A DNA stretch of 64,000 nucleotides from Deinococcus taeanensis. GTDB taxonomy: Bacteria; Deinococcota; Deinococci; Deinococcales; Deinococcaceae. The notes under the pieces were generated by a model. That model ran no database searches. It saw nothing but the letters and a program-made list of their open reading frames with translations, and was not told the origin of the DNA. The translations under genes were made by a program, and so were the position numbers. Shown here in pieces: positions 44,430-53,875 of the stretch. Each line of letters starts with the position of its first letter. The first letter of the stretch is position 1. The stretch lies in assembly GCF_020229735.1 (NCBI RefSeq), contig NZ_CP083455.1:275001-339000 (forward strand), written 5' to 3'.

Positions 44430-45125
44430 TCAGCGGTCACGGGCTGCCACTACCACCGGCCGGTCCAGGTGCGTGTAATCCAGCACCACGCCCGCACGGT
44501 CCTCCGGGTCCGCTACCCGGAAGTACAGACGGTGGCCGTCGATGTAGCGCCGGTTGCTGGGTGCCTGCGGGTCCGGCGAGCCGTACCCCGGCCCCCGCGC
44601 CGCGCCACGCGGCACCGACACTTCAAAGGGCACGCGCAGGAACACCGAATCGTGCCACCAGCCGCGCAGTTCCGGACGGTGCAGGAACAACCCGTCCAGC
44701 AGCAGCACACTGCCCGGCACGGCGCGCCGGGCGTGTTCACGGACGGCCTTGTCGCGGGTAACGTCAAACACCGCTGGCCGGTACGAGCCATTCTCCGACA
44801 GCGGCTGCAGCAACTCCCGCTCCAGCGCCCCCAGGTCATACGAATCGCGGTAGAAGCCGCCGGGTGAGGTTCGTCCCCGCGTGTACCGCACCGCTCTGAA
44901 CTGGTGAAAGCCGTCGAGGCTGGCGCGAATCACCGGGCGGTTCAGGGCGCGCAGCCGGCCCGCCAGGTCATCCGCCAGGGTGGTCTTGCCCGCCCCGTCT
45001 ACCCCGTCGATGGCGACGCGCACCACCGGCCGCGCGGCGTGCGCTGCCAGACGCGCCGTCAGCCACGTCAGCACCGCCTCCCGCCCGGCGTCCGGTCCGG
45101 GGGGCAGAGGGGCGGAGCCGGTCAA
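44430..45125 (-). CDS. Uridine-kinase-like P-loop kinase
   Basis: A 231-residue P-loop kinase of the uridine kinase/phosphoribulokinase superfamily. Walker A is AIDGVDGAGKTTLADDLA (about residue 45); RASLDGFHQFRAVRYTRGRTSPGGFYRDSYDL matches the substrate-binding DxFH segment, and VLLLDGLFLHRPEL the Walker B. Many such stand-alone copies have no proven substrate. The TTG start overlaps the telA stop (TTTGA), so the two are translationally coupled, and the gene ends in the same frame as the following phosphotransferase. Confidence 0.85.
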   Translation of the reverse strand: MTGSAPLPPGPDAGREAVLTWLTARLAAHAARPVVRVAIDGVDGAGKTTLADDLAGRLRALNRPVIRASLDGFHQFRAVRYTRGRTSPGGFYRDSYDLGALERELLQPLSENGSYRPAVFDVTRDKAVREHARRAVPGSVLLLDGLFLHRPELRGWWHDSVFLRVPFEVSVPRGAARGPGYGSPDPQAPSNRRYIDGHRLYFRVADPEDRAGVVLDYTHLDRPVVVAARDR

Positions 45126-46342
45126 AGTTGCAGGTCACCCTTCTCGGTCACGTTCAGGCCCTGCGCCACGTCGCGGGCCGCCTGCTGCCGCTCGCGGTCC
45201 AGGTACGTCTGCGCCTGCGCGACCTCCCGGTCCAGCACAGTCATGGTCTCCCGGAAGCGGTCCAGGGCCTGCGTGCGGTAGGCGCTGATGGCATCGAGCG
45301 CGCCGTACACGTCGCGGAACGCCGCCTGGATGATCTGCGGGTCCACGGTGGCGCTGCCGGCCTGCCGCTGGATTTCCGTGCTCTGCTGTTTGAGCAGCTG
45401 CGCCGTGGACCCGATCATGCGGCCCGTCGTGTCGTTCAGCGCCGTCACCTGCCCCAGCACCGCCTGCTGCGTGCCCAGGGCCTGGGAGACCATCAGCGCC
45501 GTTTTCAGGGCGCTCACGGTGGTTGTCGTGGCGCGGTCCACGCCCTTGATGAGCTCCAGGTTGTTGCGCCGCACGAGGTCCAGGGCCAGGTACCCCTGAA
45601 TACTCACGGCCAGTTGCGTGAGCAGGTCCGTGACCCGCTGCCGCACCGCGAAGAGCAGCTCCTCACTTACCATGCGCGCCTTTTCCGGATCGGTGGTCTG
45701 CAATTCCTGCAGCCGCTGGGTGAGCGCCTCATCCACCGCCTTGCCCACATGCGCGTACTGCCGGAGTTTCTGCATGGTGTCCCACAGGTGCACCTTCTCG
45801 GTCTCGATGGTGGCGTTGTCACGGCGCAGCTCATCCTGTCCCCGGTACAGCGCCTCCAGGATGCCGTTCAGGTGCGACTGCGCACTCTGATAACGGTCGA
45901 GGTGATTCTGGACCTTCTTCCCGCCGGGCAGCTTTCCGAACAGTCGCCGCGGGGTGGGGGCCCGGCTGGGGTCCAGCTCCTCCACGGTGCGGCGCAGGTC
46001 CGTCAGGCCGCGCAGGATGTCACTGCCCTCTGCGAGCGCTCCGGCCCGCGTGGCCCGCAGCGGCCGGTCCAGCATGCGGTTGCTGCTCTGCGCCGCGGCC
46101 CGCTGCTCCGGCAGACCCAGTTCGTGCACGGCGTCGAGCTTGCGCTTGAAGTCCGGCGAGTGCGTGCCGGCGCTGAGCACGTCCTGCGCGAACGCCTGCG
46201 CCATCGCTTCCAGACGCGCGCGGTCCTCTGGGGACAGCGGCACCATTTCCGGCGCTTCCTGCGCCTGGACACTGGGCACCGCCTCGGGGGCCTTCAGCAG
46301 GGCGTCGGGCGGCGTCAACGGACCAGGTTTCCCATCACTCAT
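45122..46342 (-). CDS. telA: TelA-family toxic anion resistance protein
   Basis: A 406-residue helical protein of the TelA/toxic-anion-resistance family. LFGKLPGGKKVQNHLDRYQSAQSHLNGILEALYRGQDEL and the central VSIQGYLALDLVRRNNLELIKGVDRATTTTVSALKTALMVSQAL are characteristic. The family confers tellurite resistance in some bacteria and is widely linked to membrane stress, with unknown mechanism. It is the first gene of a telA-kinase-phosphotransferase operon on the minus strand. GGGAG lies just before the ATG at 46342. Confidence 0.92.
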   Translation of the reverse strand: MSDGKPGPLTPPDALLKAPEAVPSVQAQEAPEMVPLSPEDRARLEAMAQAFAQDVLSAGTHSPDFKRKLDAVHELGLPEQRAAAQSSNRMLDRPLRATRAGALAEGSDILRGLTDLRRTVEELDPSRAPTPRRLFGKLPGGKKVQNHLDRYQSAQSHLNGILEALYRGQDELRRDNATIETEKVHLWDTMQKLRQYAHVGKAVDEALTQRLQELQTTDPEKARMVSEELLFAVRQRVTDLLTQLAVSIQGYLALDLVRRNNLELIKGVDRATTTTVSALKTALMVSQALGTQQAVLGQVTALNDTTGRMIGSTAQLLKQQSTEIQRQAGSATVDPQIIQAAFRDVYGALDAISAYRTQALDRFRETMTVLDREVAQAQTYLDRERQQAARDVAQGLNVTEKGDLQL

Positions 46343-46474
46343 GCTCCCATTACGCGCCCGGGCGTCAGCAGGTTGCATCCGGCAAAAGGCGCATCCTCTG
46401 CTCCTCCAGGCAGAGATCACCACCCAATAGGGGAGGCGCGGCCGCTCAGCACGCCGCGCCTGTGCCCGTCAGCC

Positions 46475-47053
46475 TTAAGGGGTCACGCTCACCGGAAATT
46501 CGGCTGCGGCGATCCGGACCCCTGTCCCGCTGAACACTGCGCGGATGATGTACTCCCCGGCCGGCAGGGCGCGGCCACTGCTGTCCCGGCCGTCCCAGCG
46601 GATCGCCTGAACGTCCATTGTTTCGCCCGGTGCGACGTCGGTTATCACAATCTGCATCGTACACACCGTGTTCGTGGGGGTGCCCCGCACCACCTTCCCG
46701 GCCGCGTTCACCACCTCGAAACGCACGTCGCACGCCCCGTGCTGCAGGCGGATGGGGGTATCCCCCTCGTTCGTCAGGGTGAATGTCCAGATCTCTGCCT
46801 GCCCGGCCTTCACGCTGCCCGGGCCGCTCAGATTTGCGCTGTGCGCCACGTTCAGCGCGGCGCCCGCAGAGGGCAGGGTCGAGGGGCCAGCCGGCGTGGC
46901 GGGCGCCGGCGTGACGGGCGCTGGAGTGGCCGGTGCGCCGGGCGTCACCGTCGCCCCCTTGGGGGGGAGGGCCGGAATATTGAACACGGTCACCTGGGCC
47001 TGAGCGATCGAGGCGCCCAGCAGGGCAGCAGTCAGCAGGGAACGCAGGGTCAT
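46475..47053 (-). CDS. Exported BsuPI-domain protein
   Basis: A 192-residue exported protein: signal peptide MTLRSLLTAALLGASIAQAQ, a threonine/proline/alanine linker to about residue 55, then an immunoglobulin-like BsuPI domain (IWTFTLTNEGDTPIRLQHGACDVRFEVVNAAGKVV ... WDGRDSSGRALPAGEYIIRAVFSG). BsuPI was named for a Bacillus intracellular proteinase inhibitor, but most exported members have unknown roles. Two cysteines (GACD, TVCT) may pair. ATG 47053 places the signal peptide at the N-terminus. Confidence 0.85.
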   Translation of the reverse strand: MTLRSLLTAALLGASIAQAQVTVFNIPALPPKGATVTPGAPATPAPVTPAPATPAGPSTLPSAGAALNVAHSANLSGPGSVKAGQAEIWTFTLTNEGDTPIRLQHGACDVRFEVVNAAGKVVRGTPTNTVCTMQIVITDVAPGETMDVQAIRWDGRDSSGRALPAGEYIIRAVFSGTGVRIAAAEFPVSVTP

Positions 47054-47124
47054 GCGTTCACTGTGTGCCCGCCCGCCTGACGCTGCGTGAGGAACGCTGA
47101 AGGAAACGTGAGGGTTCACGCAGG

Positions 47125-47130
47125 TATGCT
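47125..47130 (+). promoter_or_regulatory. -10 element (TATGCT), leaderless type
   Basis: TATGCT followed by 7 bases and ATG 47138. Confidence 0.5.
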
Positions 47131-47137
47131 GCCCGGC

Positions 47138-47590
47138 ATGAACCGCAGCGTCACTCTGGCCCGCACCTTCCAGGCCCACCGCTCCGCGCTGCTCGACCTG
47201 TACGGGCAGCTGCCCGGCGAGCACGGCACCTTCGCGGCGTGGGACGGCGGCATGAGCTTCATCGGGCAGGCCGACCACCTGTCAGCCAGCACCCACCGGT
47301 TTCTGAACATGCTTCAGGGGCAGGCGCCCACCCCCGCCCCGGCGCCCAGTGCGTCCCTGGAAGAAGCCCGCGCCCGCCTGGAGGCGTCCCAGGCCAGCGC
47401 CACGCAGGCCATCGCCGCCCTGACCGACGAGGACCTCTCACGGCGCGTTCCGGCGTTCGGGGGCCGGGAGATGCCCCTCGGGGCGCTGGTGGAAACGATC
47501 ATTACGCACGAGGCGCACCACAAGGGTCAGGTCTGGCTGATGGCCCGCATGATCGGCGTCAAACCGCCCATGTTCATCAAGATGGGCTGA
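47138..47590 (+). CDS. DinB-superfamily protein
   Basis: A 150-residue four-helix-bundle DinB protein. The three expected metal-ligand positions are visible: His in [13 protein letters not shown] and the pair in [19 protein letters not shown]. DinB proteins include damage-induced genes and thiol transferases (bacillithiol, mycothiol related); Deinococcus has many of unknown role. Start set by the leaderless -10 at 47125; an upstream ATG at 47087 lacks support. Confidence 0.88.
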   Translation: MNRSVTLARTFQAHRSALLDLYGQLPGEHGTFAAWDGGMSFIGQADHLSASTHRFLNMLQGQAPTPAPAPSASLEEARARLEASQASATQAIAALTDEDLSRRVPAFGGREMPLGALVETIITHEAHHKGQVWLMARMIGVKPPMFIKMG

Positions 47591-47772
47591 AAGCGGCCAG
47601 TCCAGCAGCGCGCCCGGAAATCCACACGGCCCTGGCAGGAGAAACGCCTGCAGGTGACGCTCGGCAACCACGGCCCTGGCGGGCGGGGCGTGAACGCCAG
47701 CTGCTCCGCCCACCCGCAGCCAGCCGCGCCAAAGGCGCCCGCTGCACACCGACCCCTTCGCGGCCGCAGCCG

Positions 47773-48297
47773 CTAGGCGCGCAGCACCCGCAGGTACGCC
47801 TCCCAGGGCCCCACCGCGCCGCGCAGCCCGCCTGCCAGGGTCCGCGTGACCTGCGCCAGGTGATCCAGGTCATGCGTGACCCAGGTGGCCAGCAGCTGTT
47901 CCAGCGTGACCGTCCCGAACTCCGGGTGGGTGCCCCGGCGTGCCAGGTCCGCTGGTTCCAGGCGCAGCGCCCCAAGCGCCTGCAGGCTCGCCGTGCGTGC
48001 CGCCGCAAAATCGTCCAGCAGCGCCGCCAGCGGCCGCTCGCGGCTCGCCGTCAGGTGCGCGAAGCGGTCAAATGGCGGGAACACCACGCGCTCGCCGCAC
48101 TCCAGCAGCACCCGCGCGCGCGGCAGCCAGTTCGTGCGCTCGGCGTGCGCCAGGTGCGCCACCACATCAGCCGGGCTCCAGGTGCCCTCACCTTCGGTCT
48201 GCTGGACCCAGGTGTCCGGCAATCCCCGCAGCAGCGCGCTCAGCACGCCCGGCGTCCGCGCCAGCAGCTGCGTTCCTTCCGCCAGTTGAAAGTTCAT
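47773..48297 (-). CDS. DinB-superfamily protein
   Basis: A 174-residue DinB-fold protein: [27 protein letters not shown] (first His helix) and [19 protein letters not shown] (His-x3-His helix). It points toward the other DinB gene at 47138, and they are too different to be a recent duplication. Function unknown; 182 bases between them hold nothing recognisable. Confidence 0.88.
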   Translation of the reverse strand: MNFQLAEGTQLLARTPGVLSALLRGLPDTWVQQTEGEGTWSPADVVAHLAHAERTNWLPRARVLLECGERVVFPPFDRFAHLTASRERPLAALLDDFAAARTASLQALGALRLEPADLARRGTHPEFGTVTLEQLLATWVTHDLDHLAQVTRTLAGGLRGAVGPWEAYLRVLRA

Positions 48298-48309
48298 GCT
48301 GCAGCATTG

Positions 48310-48348
48310 CAGAGGCCGGAGGTCGGCGGCGGTGCCCTCCGGCCTCTG
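48310..48348 (-). terminator. Terminator of the VWA gene
   Basis: CAGAGGCCGGAGG pairs with CCTCCGGCCTCTG over 13 bases, 3 bases beyond the VWA stop on the minus strand. Confidence 0.7.
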
Positions 48349-48351
48349 CGC

Positions 48352-49566
<1,215 letters not shown>

Positions 49567-49843
49567 GTGGACCTCCGTGGGTTCAGCATGGCGCGTTTGG
49601 AGCGCGCGGTTTGTAAGGGTCTGGGTGTTTGAGCCCCGCAGCGCACAGCGGCCCTGCGCTGCCCGCACGGCAGGCGCCGTGTGCCCTGCACCTCCTCCGC
49701 GGCGCACACGGGCAGGGAAGAAGTGCGCCGGGCCGGGCAGCCCACCGGAACCGGCGTGATCATCAGCAGGGCAGAGATGGCGCGCGGGCCGGCCCGTGAA
49801 GATTGCCGCAGGTGCAGTGCAGCGTGAGCGGCCCGGCGTGCGT
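49567..49843. other. Interval between VWA and HRDC genes
   Basis: About 280 bases between divergent genes, holding the upstream control regions of both. Apart from the -10-like CAGAAT at 49844-49849 no site could be fixed and no gene is seen. Confidence 0.35.
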
Positions 49844-49856
49844 CAGAATGTGCGGC

Positions 49857-51539
49857 ATGACTGACCAACCCCAGACCGCGCGCCCTGACGCCCGCCTCGT
49901 GCGCCTGCACGCCGAGCGCGGAGACCCGCACGCCCGGCTGGCCGGCGCGCTCGCCGACCTGGAAGGCGCCGGGTGGGGCCTGCTGCTGCGTGACGAGGCG
50001 GCCCTGGCCCGCCAGCTGACAGCCGCCGTGGGCGCCGGAACGCTGCGCGTGGACGCCCGCATCCGCCTGCACCGCGAAGCGCTCGCCGCCGCCGGACTGG
50101 CCGCCGCCGCCCTGGACGCCGACTGGCGCGGCGCGCGCGCCGTGTGGCTGCTGGAACCCAGCGCGGCCGACCTGGACCGCGCGCGGCGTGCAGGCGTGCC
50201 CGTGATCGTGGACGCCACCCTCGCGCCCGGCGGAACGTGGCTGGCGCAGGGCGCGGCGCTGGTCACGTACCGCGCGAGCGTGACCCTCACCGGGCACGGG
50301 GACGCGCCGCTCAGCGCCCTGTTCGGCGCGGGCCAGGCGCCGCAGCCCGCCGCGGCCCCGCCCAGCGACCTGAGCGTGGCGCTCGCCCTGAGGGACGTGG
50401 CGACGCTGCCACTGCGACTGGCGCGCGTGGCGCGCACCGTGACGCAGCTGGCCGAACGGCTGGGCGGCGCGGCGCAGCCGGCCGGTCCCACGGCGCTGCT
50501 GCTGGCCCCGGACGCCGCGGCCGACACGGAGGCGCCGCTGGGCGGCGTGCTCGCGGCGGCGTGCAGCGTTCCGGGCGGCGTGCTGCTCAGCCCAGGCCTG
50601 GAGGAGGCGGGCGCGGCACTGGCGTTGCTGCGCGCTGCGGAACGGCCTGCGGAGGTCGCTCCGCCCGCGCGTGAACCGGAGCCGGAGAGCCGTGAACCGC
50701 GTGAAAGCGACGACCGGCGGGAGTTCCGCGGGGATCGCCGGCCCGGCCGGGAGCGCTTTGACCGCCGTGACCGCCGCGACGGAGACGGGCGCGGCAACGA
50801 CGCCAGAGGCAGCGACGGACGGGGCAGTGACGGCCGGAGCTTTGACGGGCGCGGCGGCACGCGGGGCCGTTTCGAGCGCCGCGGAGAGCGGCCCGAGCAG
50901 CCCGGCGCCCCCTCCCGGCCGGATGTTCCGGAGCGGTTCGCGTTTGAGCCGCCGCAGGAGACGCACCCGGCCGCGCCCAGTGCACAGGCGCCGGCCCCGG
51001 TCGCCGCGCAGGGCCCCTTGAGTCCGGCCGAGGAAACCTGGGAACCGGAGATCGTGTTCAGCGATTCACCCTCGCCGGACCACGCGCCGCTGCCCATTCC
51101 GGTCAGCAGTGGTCCGGACGCCCCGGTGCTGGAGCAGGTGCCTGATGTGGACCACCAGGCGCTGGAAGACCAGGCGGCGGACGCGGGCGAGGTGCAGGAG
51201 GCCCCGGCCGAGGAGGCGGGCGCTTCCGAACCGCTGCCGGCTCCTGAGCCGGAGCCCGCGCCGGTCATCCTGGCGCCGGACCTGCCGGGCGGCAAGGAAG
51301 ACCCGGCCGCGAACCTCACGGACGAGCAGGCCGCCGTGTACGCCCGCCTGCGCGAGTGGCGCAACGCCGAGGCGAAACGTCAGGAGATCAGCCGGTTCAT
51401 CATTGCCAGCAACGCCACCCTGGCCGAAATTGCCCGTCGCGTGCCGTACACCCTGGATGACCTGCGGGCCGTGCGCGGCATGGGCCCCGAGCGCCTGCGC
51501 AAGTACGGGGATAAGCTCCTGGAAGTCGTGCGCGGCTAG
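49857..51539 (+). CDS. Pseudo-PLP-transferase domain fused to HRDC domain
   Basis: A 560-residue protein in three parts. Residues about 10-160 resemble the large domain of Cys/Met-metabolism PLP enzymes (VPVIVDATLAPGGTWLAQGAALVTYRASVTLTGHGD aligns to the family VVVDNTF...GADIVVHSxTKYLGGHSD), but the lysine that binds PLP is replaced. Residues about 265-345 are a disordered, Arg/Asp/Gly-rich stretch (DRRDRRDGDGRGND and similar), followed by an acidic Pro-rich linker. The last 75 residues are an HRDC domain (LREWRNAEAKRQEISRFIIASNATLAEIAR...GMGPERLRKYG), a nucleic-acid-binding module of RecQ and RNase D. No catalytic activity is obvious. CAGAAT lies 7 bases before ATG 49857. Confidence 0.75.
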   Translation: MTDQPQTARPDARLVRLHAERGDPHARLAGALADLEGAGWGLLLRDEAALARQLTAAVGAGTLRVDARIRLHREALAAAGLAAAALDADWRGARAVWLLEPSAADLDRARRAGVPVIVDATLAPGGTWLAQGAALVTYRASVTLTGHGDAPLSALFGAGQAPQPAAAPPSDLSVALALRDVATLPLRLARVARTVTQLAERLGGAAQPAGPTALLLAPDAAADTEAPLGGVLAAACSVPGGVLLSPGLEEAGAALALLRAAERPAEVAPPAREPEPESREPRESDDRREFRGDRRPGRERFDRRDRRDGDGRGNDARGSDGRGSDGRSFDGRGGTRGRFERRGERPEQPGAPSRPDVPERFAFEPPQETHPAAPSAQAPAPVAAQGPLSPAEETWEPEIVFSDSPSPDHAPLPIPVSSGPDAPVLEQVPDVDHQALEDQAADAGEVQEAPAEEAGASEPLPAPEPEPAPVILAPDLPGGKEDPAANLTDEQAAVYARLREWRNAEAKRQEISRFIIASNATLAEIARRVPYTLDDLRAVRGMGPERLRKYGDKLLEVVRG

Positions 51540-51570
51540 AACTCCGCGGCCGCGTGCCGTTTAACTGGCG

Positions 51571-51603
51571 GAGGCCCTCTTCCCACCGCGGGAAGGGGGC
51601 CTC
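51571..51603. terminator. Bidirectional terminator
   Basis: GAGGCCCTCTTCCC pairs with GGGAAGGGGGCCTC (one wobble) over 5 bases, between the HRDC gene and the ferredoxin-like gene. Confidence 0.75.
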
Positions 51604-51621
51604 TGCTGCGGCAGGCCGGGG

Positions 51622-51981
51622 TCAGGTGGGCGGGACTTCCGGGCCGTAGCGGTGTTCGGGTGGCAGGGGCGCCCGGTCCTGCACGGCCTGCGCGATGCGC
51701 GCCGCAAGAGGAAAGTCCACGGCGGCGTACCACGCTTCCTCCAGGCCCGCGCCCGGGGTGGGGGAGTCCCGGTAGACGCACAGCGTGGGGCCGTAACTGC
51801 ACGCCCCCAGGCAGCCGCTTTCAGTCAGGCGCAGCGTGCCGCCCCGCTTGTAGTACGCCAGCGCCTGGCGTTCCAGGTGGTTCCACAGGGCGCGGTGCAG
51901 GAGCGCCGAGCCCCGCGCGAGGCAGTTCTGGCCCTGGCAGACCAGCAGGTGGCCGTTCGTTGGAAAGAACTTGGGGGTCAT
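51622..51981 (-). CDS. 2Fe-2S thioredoxin-fold ferredoxin-like protein
   Basis: A 119-residue protein of the (2Fe-2S) ferredoxin family with thioredoxin fold: LLVCQGQNCLARGS gives C-x4-C and ESGCLGACSYGPTLCVY gives C-x3-C, the same ligand pattern as NuoE and cobalt-chelatase-associated ferredoxins. It ends the btuFCD unit behind a cobalamin riboswitch, so a role in handling corrinoid is plausible. Its ATG overlaps the stop of a 22-codon mini-ORF. Confidence 0.87.
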   Translation of the reverse strand: MTPKFFPTNGHLLVCQGQNCLARGSALLHRALWNHLERQALAYYKRGGTLRLTESGCLGACSYGPTLCVYRDSPTPGAGLEEAWYAAVDFPLAARIAQAVQDRAPLPPEHRYGPEVPPT

Positions 51982-52046
51982 GCCGGAACGGGTGAGCCGC
52001 TCGGCGTTCTGGGACGCCTGCCGGCGTGGGAACGTGGGGTGTTCAT
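51978..52046 (-). CDS. 22-codon mini-ORF coupled to the ferredoxin-like gene
   Basis: ATG 52046 has AAGGAG 5 bases upstream and reads MNTPRSHAGRRPRTPSGSPV.. to a TGA that overlaps the ferredoxin-like ATG as ATGA. The downstream gene itself has no good ribosome site, so ribosomes probably arrive through this short frame. The peptide is Arg/Pro/Ser-rich and unlikely to fold. Confidence 0.4.
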   Translation of the reverse strand: MNTPRSHAGRRPRTPSGSPVPA

Positions 52047-52080
52047 GCCTTCTCCTTCGTGCCGGGCGTGGCGCCCGGGG

Positions 52081-52872
52081 TCAATCCTCGGGGATCACGA
52101 GCAGGCGGTCTGCATCCTGGACCACCCTGACGGTCACGCCGTACGCGGCGTGCAGGTGCGCGGGGGTCAGGACCTCGCGGGGGGAACCGCTGGCCTGCAC
52201 CTGCCCGGCACGCAGCAGCACGAGGTGGTCGGCGCGCGCCGCGAGGTTCAGGTCGTGCAGGACGGCCACGACGCCCAGTCCGCCGGCCACCTCGCAGCGC
52301 AGGTAGCGCACGACGTCCAGCGCGTACGCGAGGTCCAGGTGGTTGGTGGGCTCGTCGAGCAGCAGGAAGCGCGGCTGCGCCGCCAGCGCCCGGGCGAGCG
52401 CCACCCGCTGCCGTTCCCCGCCGGACAGTTCCGAAACGCGGCGGTCCTCGAAGCGGCGGGTGTCGGTGCGCTCCAGGGCCGCGTTCACGGCCGCCTCGTC
52501 CGCGGTGGTCCAGGGCGTGCGGGGCAGCAGGCCGAAGCGCCAGTCGCCCGCGCCGCGCCCGAGGGCCACGACCTCCCGGACGCGCGCGCCGTCGGGCAGC
52601 CCCTCGCTCTGCGCGAGGTACGCCAGGTGCCGGGACCGCTGGGGACGGCTCCACTCGCGCAGCGGCCGGCCCGCGAGGCTCACCTCTCCGGCGTGCAGCG
52701 GGTTCAGACCGATCAGGGCGCGCAGCAGGGTGCTTTTCCCTGCACCGTTCGGGCCGATCACAGCGCTGAACACCCCCGGGCGGAAGGTGGCGCTCACGCC
52801 GCGCACCGCGGGAAAGGACCCGGCGCGCACATGCACGTCCCGGGTCACCAGCGCGCCCTGGAGGTCAGTCAC
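52081..52872 (-). CDS. btuD: Cobalamin-type ABC transporter ATPase
   Basis: A 263-residue ABC ATPase of the FecE/BtuD class. Walker A GPNGAGKSTLL (about residue 40), Q-loop YLAQSEGLP, signature [15 protein letters not shown], Walker B FLLLDEPTNHLD and H-loop VLHDLNLAARADH are all present. The GTG start overlaps the btuC stop. Riboswitch upstream of the operon indicates B12 or another corrinoid as substrate. Confidence 0.92.
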   Translation of the reverse strand: MTDLQGALVTRDVHVRAGSFPAVRGVSATFRPGVFSAVIGPNGAGKSTLLRALIGLNPLHAGEVSLAGRPLREWSRPQRSRHLAYLAQSEGLPDGARVREVVALGRGAGDWRFGLLPRTPWTTADEAAVNAALERTDTRRFEDRRVSELSGGERQRVALARALAAQPRFLLLDEPTNHLDLAYALDVVRYLRCEVAGGLGVVAVLHDLNLAARADHLVLLRAGQVQASGSPREVLTPAHLHAAYGVTVRVVQDADRLLVIPED

Positions 52873-53875
52873 GGGTTTGCCTCCGCAGCAGCCACAGGAA
52901 GAATGGGCCGCCCAGCAGCGTTGTGACGATGCCCACCTGCGACAGCGGCGTCGTGCGGGCCAGCAGGTCCGCGAACACCAGCAGCGCCGCGCCCAGCAGC
53001 GCGGAGAGCGGCAGCAGCGTGCGGTGACCCGGCCCGAAGGCAAGGCGCACCATGTGCGGCACGATCAGGCCCACGAAGCCGATCACGCCGACGTAGGCCA
53101 CCGCGCCTGCCGTGGCGAGGCTGGCGGCCACCACCGCGATCAGCCGCAGCCGCTCGACCGGAACGCCCAGGCTGCGGGCCGTGAGTTCACCCAGTTGCAG
53201 GGTGTCCAGCGCGCGCGCCAGCAGCAGCAGCGCGCCGCAGCCCAGCGCGGCGTAGGGCAGCACGGTCAGCACGTCCCGCCAGCCGCTGAAGCCCAGGTCG
53301 CCCAGCGTGTACGCCAGCACCTGCCGCGCGCGGTCCTCGCCGCGCAGGATCAGCGCGGTCGTGGCCGCGCTCAGGACGCTGCCCACCACCACGCCCGCCA
53401 GAATCAGGCGGGTGGGCGGAAAGCGCCGGCCCTCGCGCGCCAGGGTGAGGGTGCACGCCACGGCGCCCAGGGCGCTCAGCAGGGCGGTCACGGGAATCAG
53501 GGCGCGCGGCCAGCCGGCCACGATCGCCACGGTGGCCCCCAGGGCGCTGCCACTGGCGACGCCCAGCAGGTACGGGTCGGCCAGCGGGTTGCGGAACACG
53601 CCCTGGAACGCGCCGCCGCACACGCTGAGGCTCGCGCCGACCAGCAGCCCCATCACCACGCGCGGCAGGCGGATCTGCCAGACGATCACGTCGTTGCCCG
53701 CCAGCGCCTGCCCGGTCGCGCCGCGCCACAGGGCGCCCAGCACCTCCAGGGGCGCAATGGTGACGCTGCCCAGCCCGGTGCCCAGCACCACAGCCAGAAG
53801 CAGCAGCGCCGCGAGGCCCAGCGTGCCCAGCGGCAGCGCCAGACCTGGAGCGCGGCGAGCGGCGGCGCCCTCCAC
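52865..53875 (-). CDS. btuC: Cobalamin-type ABC transporter permease
   Basis: A 336-residue FecCD-type permease with about ten membrane helices. LPRVVMGLLVGASLSVCGGAFQGVFRNPLADPYLLGVASGSALGA and AVAYVGVIGFVGLIVPHMVRLAFGPGHR are the family signatures. GTG start directly after the btuF stop. Confidence 0.93.
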   Translation of the reverse strand: MEGAAARRAPGLALPLGTLGLAALLLLAVVLGTGLGSVTIAPLEVLGALWRGATGQALAGNDVIVWQIRLPRVVMGLLVGASLSVCGGAFQGVFRNPLADPYLLGVASGSALGATVAIVAGWPRALIPVTALLSALGAVACTLTLAREGRRFPPTRLILAGVVVGSVLSAATTALILRGEDRARQVLAYTLGDLGFSGWRDVLTVLPYAALGCGALLLLARALDTLQLGELTARSLGVPVERLRLIAVVAASLATAGAVAYVGVIGFVGLIVPHMVRLAFGPGHRTLLPLSALLGAALLVFADLLARTTPLSQVGIVTTLLGGPFFLWLLRRQTRD

